NCBI GenBank assembly: GCA_026125925.1
Contig: JAHCKF010000020.1
Location: 1-20,497, forward strand
Direction of reading: 5' to 3'
Origin: Pseudolabrys sp.
Lineage (GTDB): Bacteria; Pseudomonadota; Alphaproteobacteria; Rhizobiales; Xanthobacteraceae
DNA: 20,497 nt
Shown here: positions 17,701 through 20,497 of the stretch, in pieces
How positions within the stretch are numbered: the stretch's first letter is position 1
Layout: every line of letters starts with the position of its first letter
The notes under the pieces: generated by a model
The model's database searches: none
What the model saw: only the letters and a program-made list of their open reading frames with translations
Told to the model about the DNA's origin: nothing
Program-made: the position numbers and the translations under genes

Positions 17701-17912
17701 ACGGATTCCTCGATCGGCGTCGCCACGGTCTCGGCGATGACGCGCGGGTTGGCGCCGGGATATTGCGCGCGCACGACGACGGACGGCGGTACGACTTCCG
17801 GGTACTCCGAAATCGGCATGGCCCGCAGCGCCAGCAGGCCGGCGAGGAAGATCAACGTCGACAGCACGCCGGCAAAGATCGGGCGGTCGATGAAAAAGCG
17901 TGAAATATTCAT
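14724..17912 (-). CDS. RND multidrug efflux transporter, inner-membrane subunit (HAE1, MexF/BpeF/AcrB-like)
   Basis: This 1062-residue protein has full length for hydrophobe/amphiphile RND pumps. It begins MNISRFFIDRPIFAGVLSTL, typical of AcrB-like first transmembrane helices. The proton-relay aspartates are in GIVVDDAIVVVENVERN near residue 405, the duplicated large periplasmic loops are present, and a second transmembrane cluster begins near PLAILLVFLVLAALYESL. It would export drugs, solvents or other hydrophobic compounds across the inner membrane with the fusion protein encoded just upstream (55 bp gap). No outer-membrane channel gene is in the window, so it must use one encoded elsewhere. 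Control by the divergent TetR regulator is likely. The substrate range cannot be read from sequence. Confidence 0.95.
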   Translation of the reverse strand: MNISRFFIDRPIFAGVLSTLIFLAGLLALRAMPISEYPEVVPPSVVVRAQYPGANPRVIAETVATPIEESVNGVEGMLYMSSQATTDGLMTLTVTFALGTDPDKATQLVQNRVAQAEARLPEEVRTLGITTTKSSPDLTMVVHILSPNGRYDMTYLRNYALLNVKDRIARIKGIGDVQLFGAGDYAMRVWLDPQKIAARGLSAGDIVREIRAQNVQAAAGIVGGSPSEPGLNLQLSLNAQGRLNTVEEFGDIIVRTGTDGQVTRLKDVARLELGSADYALRSLLDNKDAVAIGIMQAPGSNALDISDSVRKVMADLKNAMPEGVDYSIVYDPTQFIRASIEAVVHTLLEAIVLVVLVVILFLQTWRASIIPLLAVPVSIIGTFAVMYALGFSINALSLFGLVLAIGIVVDDAIVVVENVERNIENGLSARDATYRAMSEVSGPIIAIALVLVAVFVPLAFISGLSGQFYNQFALTIAISTVISAINSLTLSPALAALLLKGHDAPKDWLTRGMDKVLGPFFRLFNRGFGAGTRAYGGGVTGLLGRKTIVMGVYVVLVGVTIAMFRIVPGGFIPSQDKQYLVGFAQLPDGATLDRTEDVIRQMSDIALKTPGVESAVAFPGLSIAGFTNSSNAGIVFVTLKPFDERKTPNLSGGAIAMALNMKYAAIGDAFIAMFPPPPVMGLGTIGGFKLQIEDRAGLGYRVLDDATKAFLGKAMQAPELAGLFTSFRVNVPQLYADIDRTKARQLGVPVPDIFEALQTYLGSVYVNDFNKFGRTYSVRVQADAKFRAHAEDVARLQVRSSNGQMVPLGAVLNIKSTAGPERAMRYNGFLSADISGGPAPGYSSGQAQAAIERIAAETLPKGISFEWTELTYQQILAGDSAALIYPLAILLVFLVLAALYESLILPMAILMVVPTGLMAAMIGVWLTGGDNNIFTQIGLFVLVGLSAKNAILIVEFARELEFAGEPPLKAAITASRLRLRPILMTSMAFIMGVVPLVTSVGAGAEMRHAMGVAVFAGMIGVTVFGIFLTPVFYMVVRALSGFRPLRMHGAAPAPEASAPASH

Positions 17913-17956
17913 GGCAGTACCGGCGTCGGGAAGGCGCTAAGTCAGTTGAAAGGGAA

Positions 17957-17979
17957 GCGAGCCGCCGTCAGCGGCTCGC
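17957..17979 (-). other. Stem-loop spanning the fusion-protein stop codon
   Basis: GCGAGCCGC (17957-17965) and GCGGCTCGC (17971-17979) are perfect nine-base reverse complements with a five-base loop. The fusion-protein stop codon (17968-17970) lies in the loop. No T run follows, so it is unlikely to terminate. It could modulate the amount of transporter relative to fusion protein by RNA processing or pausing. Confidence 0.45.
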
Positions 17980-19185
17980 GGTTTTGCTGTCGTTGGCGGC
18001 CAGCATCGGCACCAGCTTCGGTTCGACCGGAGCGCCGGGCCGGACATGCATCAGGCCATTGACGATGACCTGGTCGCCGGCATGGAGGCCGGCATCGACG
18101 ACGCGCAAGCCGTCGGCGGCGGCGCCGAGGCTGACCTCGCGATAGGCCGCCTTCTTCTCCTTGTCGACGACCAGCACGTAACGCTTGTCCTGGTCGGTCC
18201 CCACCGCCCGCTCGCTGACCATGAGAAGCGGCTTGTTGTCCGCGCGGCCCAGGAATAAGCGTGCGAACTGGCCGGGGATGAGCGCACCGTCGGCGTTGTC
18301 GAACACCGCGCGCAGCCGCAGCGTACCCGTCGCGGAGGCGACCTGGTTGTCGATCAGCTGCAATTTGCCCTGGCGCGGCTGGTCACTGCCGCCGACGATC
18401 ATCTGCACCGGAATGCGATCGATCTCGTCGCGCGCCGCCTGCGTCGGCAGCGAGCCGAGCGCACGGCGCACCGCGGCTTCGTCAGCGTCGAAGCTGGCAT
18501 ACATCGGATTGACCGAGACCAGAGTCGTCAGCACCGGGCCGTTGGCGCCGGCGGCGACGAGATTGCCGACGGTGACGTTGAGACGGCCGACGCGGCCAGC
18601 CACCGGCGCGCGGATCTTGGTGTAATCGAGATTGAGCTGTGCCGATTCCAGGCTCGCCTGCGCAGCTTTGACGTTGGCATCGGCTTCCCGCGACGCGTTC
18701 ACGCGCTGGTCGAGATCGCGCTGGGATAGCGTGCGCGAATCGATGAGCTGCTTGCCGCGCTCGAGATCGGTCTCGGTCAGGGCCGAACGGGCCTGCGCGG
18801 CCGCGAGTTGCGCCTTGGCGCGCATCACCTCGGCGGCGTAGGGCGCCGGATCGATGCTGATGAGGACGTCGCCCTTGGCGACCAGCGCGCCTTCGTGGAA
18901 ATGGACGGATTCGATGGCGCCGGCCACGCGCGAGCGGATATCGACGCGCTCGACGGCTTCGAGCCGGCCGGAAAACTCATCCCACAGCTTGACGGAACGG
19001 GGTTCGACGATGGCGACCGATACCGGCACCGCCGCCGGCGCAGCCGCCGCGGCGACCGCCTTGGACGGGGTGTCGGTGCCCGGCAGGACCATGTAGACGC
19101 CGACCGCCGCAACGATGACGAGGGCGGCGACCCCTGCGCTCCAGAGACGGGCGCGACCGGGCCCCGTTTTGGATTGCGATTCCAT
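17968..19185 (-). CDS. RND efflux periplasmic adaptor (membrane-fusion protein)
   Basis: This 405-residue protein is the AcrA/MexE-type adaptor. It has one N-terminal membrane anchor (LWSAGVAALVIVAAVGVYMV, no obvious lipobox cysteine). The first half of the lipoyl domain is SGRLEAVERVDIRSRVAGAI with VHFHEGALVAKGDVLISIDP. A coiled-coil hairpin rich in Ala, Gln and Glu spans about residues 115-180, and the second lipoyl half carries LNLDYTKIRAPVAGRVGR. Beta-barrel and membrane-proximal domains follow. ATG 19185 was preferred to the in-frame ATG at 19206 because GGAGAAA lies about eight bases upstream. It bridges the inner-membrane pump at 14724-17912 to an outer-membrane channel and is the first gene of the pair. 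Confidence 0.93.
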   Translation of the reverse strand: MESQSKTGPGRARLWSAGVAALVIVAAVGVYMVLPGTDTPSKAVAAAAAPAAVPVSVAIVEPRSVKLWDEFSGRLEAVERVDIRSRVAGAIESVHFHEGALVAKGDVLISIDPAPYAAEVMRAKAQLAAAQARSALTETDLERGKQLIDSRTLSQRDLDQRVNASREADANVKAAQASLESAQLNLDYTKIRAPVAGRVGRLNVTVGNLVAAGANGPVLTTLVSVNPMYASFDADEAAVRRALGSLPTQAARDEIDRIPVQMIVGGSDQPRQGKLQLIDNQVASATGTLRLRAVFDNADGALIPGQFARLFLGRADNKPLLMVSERAVGTDQDKRYVLVVDKEKKAAYREVSLGAAADGLRVVDAGLHAGDQVIVNGLMHVRPGAPVEPKLVPMLAANDSKTASR

Positions 19186-19209
19186 TGAAGTTTCTCCACC
19201 AACCATATA

Positions 19210-19225
19210 TGTAACGGACGCTACA
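19210..19225. promoter_or_regulatory. Candidate TetR operator 1, near the efflux start
   Basis: TGTAACGGACGCTACA is a 16 bp imperfect dyad with outer TGTA/TACA and inner CG/CG symmetric. It lies 24 bp upstream of the fusion-protein start codon. On the minus strand a perfect TTGACA (19252-19247) lies upstream of it, though the matching -10 region (CATGTG at 17 bp) is poor. A repressor bound here would cover the expected transcription start. The related site at 19261-19276 supports the call. Confidence 0.5.
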
Positions 19226-19260
19226 CATGTGGTGAGTGGAACACGGTGTCAAGGTAGTTA

Positions 19261-19276
19261 TATAAGTGGCGTTACA
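19261..19276. promoter_or_regulatory. Candidate TetR operator 2
   Basis: TATAAGTGGCGTTACA agrees with the first dyad at 11 of 16 positions and keeps the right half-site CG-N-TACA. Its start is 51 bp from the start of the first site, close to five helical turns. The TATAAG at its left end could serve as a -10 box for the TetR gene, but no good -35 box accompanies it. Two sites in the shared gap would let one regulator control both directions. Confidence 0.4.
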
Positions 19277-19363
19277 AAATAAAGGCGACTTTCGTGATAC
19301 CGTGGCAAAAAAGTCGCTAACGGAAATTGGCTGAGGGGAAAACGGCCGAGGGAAAATTCCGTA

Positions 19364-19957
19364 ATGGGAACAATGGGAAGACCCAGGGAGTTCGACACCG
19401 AACAGGCCCTGGACAAGGCATTGGATGTATTCTGGCGCAATGGCTATGAGGGCACTTCCATATCGGAACTGACCCAGGCCATGGGGATCAGTCCGCCCAG
19501 CCTCTACGCAGCGTTCGGCAACAAGGAGAAGCTTTTTCGCTCCGCGCTGGACCGCTATGCGGAAGTGCGCAAGCAGGTCTGGTCCGAACTCATGAGTGCG
19601 CCGACCGCGCGCGCCATGATGGAGTTGCTGTTCGAACGCGTCATCGGCTTCTACGCGGAAGAGGGCAATCCGCATTGCTGCATGCTGGTGAAGGGGACGC
19701 TCACCAGCGGCGATTGCGGTCAGGTCATCTCCGACCACATGAGCGCCAAGCGCGCCGAGAGCGAGCAGATGCTCATCGAGCGCTTTATCAAGGCTAAGGC
19801 CTCGGGCGAACTGCCCGACGAAATCGAGGCCAAGGATCTCGCGCGCTATTACATGACGGTGCTCGACGGCATGTCGGTGCGCGCCGCCGCAGGCGCCAGC
19901 CGGGACGAACTGCGCAAGGTCGCCGATCTCGCCATGCGCGGCTGGCCGGTTAAGTAA
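19364..19957 (+). CDS. TetR/AcrR-family transcriptional regulator
   Basis: This 197-residue protein has the TetR layout. It has an N-terminal helix-turn-helix (GRPREFDTEQALDKALDVFW, then GYEGTSISELTQAMGISPPS and LYAAFGNKEKLF), followed by an all-helical ligand-binding domain with a Cys-Cys pair in NPHCCMLVKGTL. The N-terminal sequence and the HCCML segment resemble regulators placed beside RND pumps and quinone- or electrophile-responsive genes. It is divergent from the efflux pair and is the likely local repressor. ATG 19364 has AGGGA about ten bases upstream; a second ATG at 19373 (MGRPREF) is a possible start. The ligand is unknown; the paired cysteines could make it redox- or electrophile-responsive, which is speculative. 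Confidence 0.92.
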   Translation: MGTMGRPREFDTEQALDKALDVFWRNGYEGTSISELTQAMGISPPSLYAAFGNKEKLFRSALDRYAEVRKQVWSELMSAPTARAMMELLFERVIGFYAEEGNPHCCMLVKGTLTSGDCGQVISDHMSAKRAESEQMLIERFIKAKASGELPDEIEAKDLARYYMTVLDGMSVRAAAGASRDELRKVADLAMRGWPVK

Positions 19958-19960
19958 AGT

Positions 19961-20052
19961 CCGTCATGCCCGGCCTTGGGCCGGGCATCCGCGTCTTTAG
20001 ATACAACGTTCGGCGGCAAGGCTTCAATGGCCGGGACAAGCCCGGCCATGAT
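19961..20052. repeat. Intergenic repeat with two perfect hairpins
   Basis: TGCCCGGCC (19967-19975) pairs perfectly with GGCCGGGCA (19979-19987) over a three-base loop. ATGGCCGGG (20027-20035) pairs perfectly with CCCGGCCAT (20041-20049) over a five-base loop. The two hairpins, starting CGTCATGCCCGG and ending GCCCGGCCATGA, match a dispersed element I recognise from Bradyrhizobium-type genomes, which often yields false short proteins containing MAGTSPAM. It fills the gap between the TetR gene and the convergent hydrolase gene and could stabilise or end both transcripts. Confidence 0.65.
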
Positions 20053-20082
20053 GCGGAGTTGTATTTCGATTTCGATATCCGC

Positions 20083-20497
20083 TCAGAGCGCCGGTGCTTT
20101 CGCTGCGACATTCTTGATGAATGCAGCCGCCAGACTGACGTCGGTCTGCGTCAGGCCGTGGCTGGCCGGTACCACACGGTGATCGACTGTGGCCCCGCGC
20201 TCGCGCAACTGCGCCGCCAGTTGCGCCGGGTTCGATGCCGGCATGATCGGATCCTGCGCGCCGGAGGCGATCAGCACCGGTGTGCGGGGGATCGATGCCG
20301 ACGGCGGATCGGCATATGGCACCATCGCCCGCAATAGCACTGCACCGCACAGAACATACGGATGTTGCATGAGCATCGCGGCGGCGATGTTGGCGCCATT
20401 GGAGAAGCCGAGTGCGATCGGCGCTTCCAGGCCGTAGCGCTTGCGCGCCGCGATGACGAAGTCCGCCAGCGCATCGGTGCGTTGCTTCAGGTCGGCC
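20083..20497 (-). CDS. Alpha/beta hydrolase (carboxylesterase / dienelactone-hydrolase-like), 5' end missing
   Basis: The frame is open from the right edge of the window, so only the last 137 codons are present. The nucleophile elbow G-F-S-N-G (with the Ser at about 20401-20403) falls in ALGFSNGANIAAAML. The acid is likely the Asp of LIASGAQDPIMP, and the catalytic His is in PASHGLTQTD, so the triad is complete. The layout resembles small phospholipase/carboxylesterases such as those found beside glyoxalase-type proteins in quinone-responsive operons. It would hydrolyse an ester or lactone in the cytosol. It converges on the TetR gene with the palindromic repeat between them. An internal ATG at 20374-20376 is not the true start because the nucleophile lies upstream of it. 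Confidence 0.85.
   Translation of the reverse strand, partial: ADLKQRTDALADFVIAARKRYGLEAPIALGFSNGANIAAAMLMQHPYVLCGAVLLRAMVPYADPPSASIPRTPVLIASGAQDPIMPASNPAQLAAQLRERGATVDHRVVPASHGLTQTDVSLAAAFIKNVAAKAPAL

Noticed and set aside
19966..20337. Short open frames over the repeat beyond the TetR gene
   Set aside because: They translate the palindromic repeat and then the antisense of the alpha/beta hydrolase, with no independent coding signal.

Overview
The window is a GC-rich stretch that fits an alphaproteobacterium of the order Hyphomicrobiales (Bradyrhizobium / Pseudolabrys-like). This rests on codon use, on protein families that look like those of that group, and on two intergenic palindromic repeats (about 463-507 and 19961-20052) of types I associate with these genomes. 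The assignment is by recognition, not by a database search.

Left part (1-4878). The 3' end of a UxaA-type sugar-acid dehydratase gene runs in from the left and converges on a minus-strand cluster. In transcription order this cluster is a GTP-cyclohydrolase-II-like protein (URC1 type), a URC4/urg3 protein (DUF1688) and a uracil phosphoribosyltransferase. These three families are the core of the URC uracil-degradation route first described in the yeast Lachancea kluyveri, so the cyclohydrolase homologue is probably catabolic and not a riboflavin gene. A LysR-type regulator lies just upstream on the same strand.

Centre (5106-13706, plus strand). Divergent from the LysR gene is a tightly packed operon of eight genes: a substrate-binding protein (NMT1/THI5 type), a short-chain dehydrogenase, a dihydroorotase/allantoinase-type cyclic amidohydrolase, an ABC ATPase, an ABC permease, a second paralogous substrate-binding protein, a TRZ/ATZ-type amidohydrolase, and a ring-opening amidohydrolase of the cyanuric acid amidohydrolase/barbiturase family. 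An acetamidase/formamidase gene converges on its end, sharing a CTAG at the stop codons. The LysR-operon gap holds two GG-N10-GC elements resembling sigma-54 promoters and a T-N11-A dyad. The whole reads as a nitrogen-scavenging system that imports an N-heterocycle (pyrimidine, barbiturate, triazine or hydantoin-like), hydrolyses it in steps and feeds released amide nitrogen to the cell. I do not recognise this exact gene combination as a described pathway; the substrate is unknown.

Right part (14724-20497). An RND multidrug efflux pair (membrane-fusion protein then inner-membrane transporter, minus strand) is divergent from a TetR regulator. Two related dyads, starting 51 bp apart, in the gap are candidate operators. 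The window ends in a truncated alpha/beta hydrolase gene on the minus strand.
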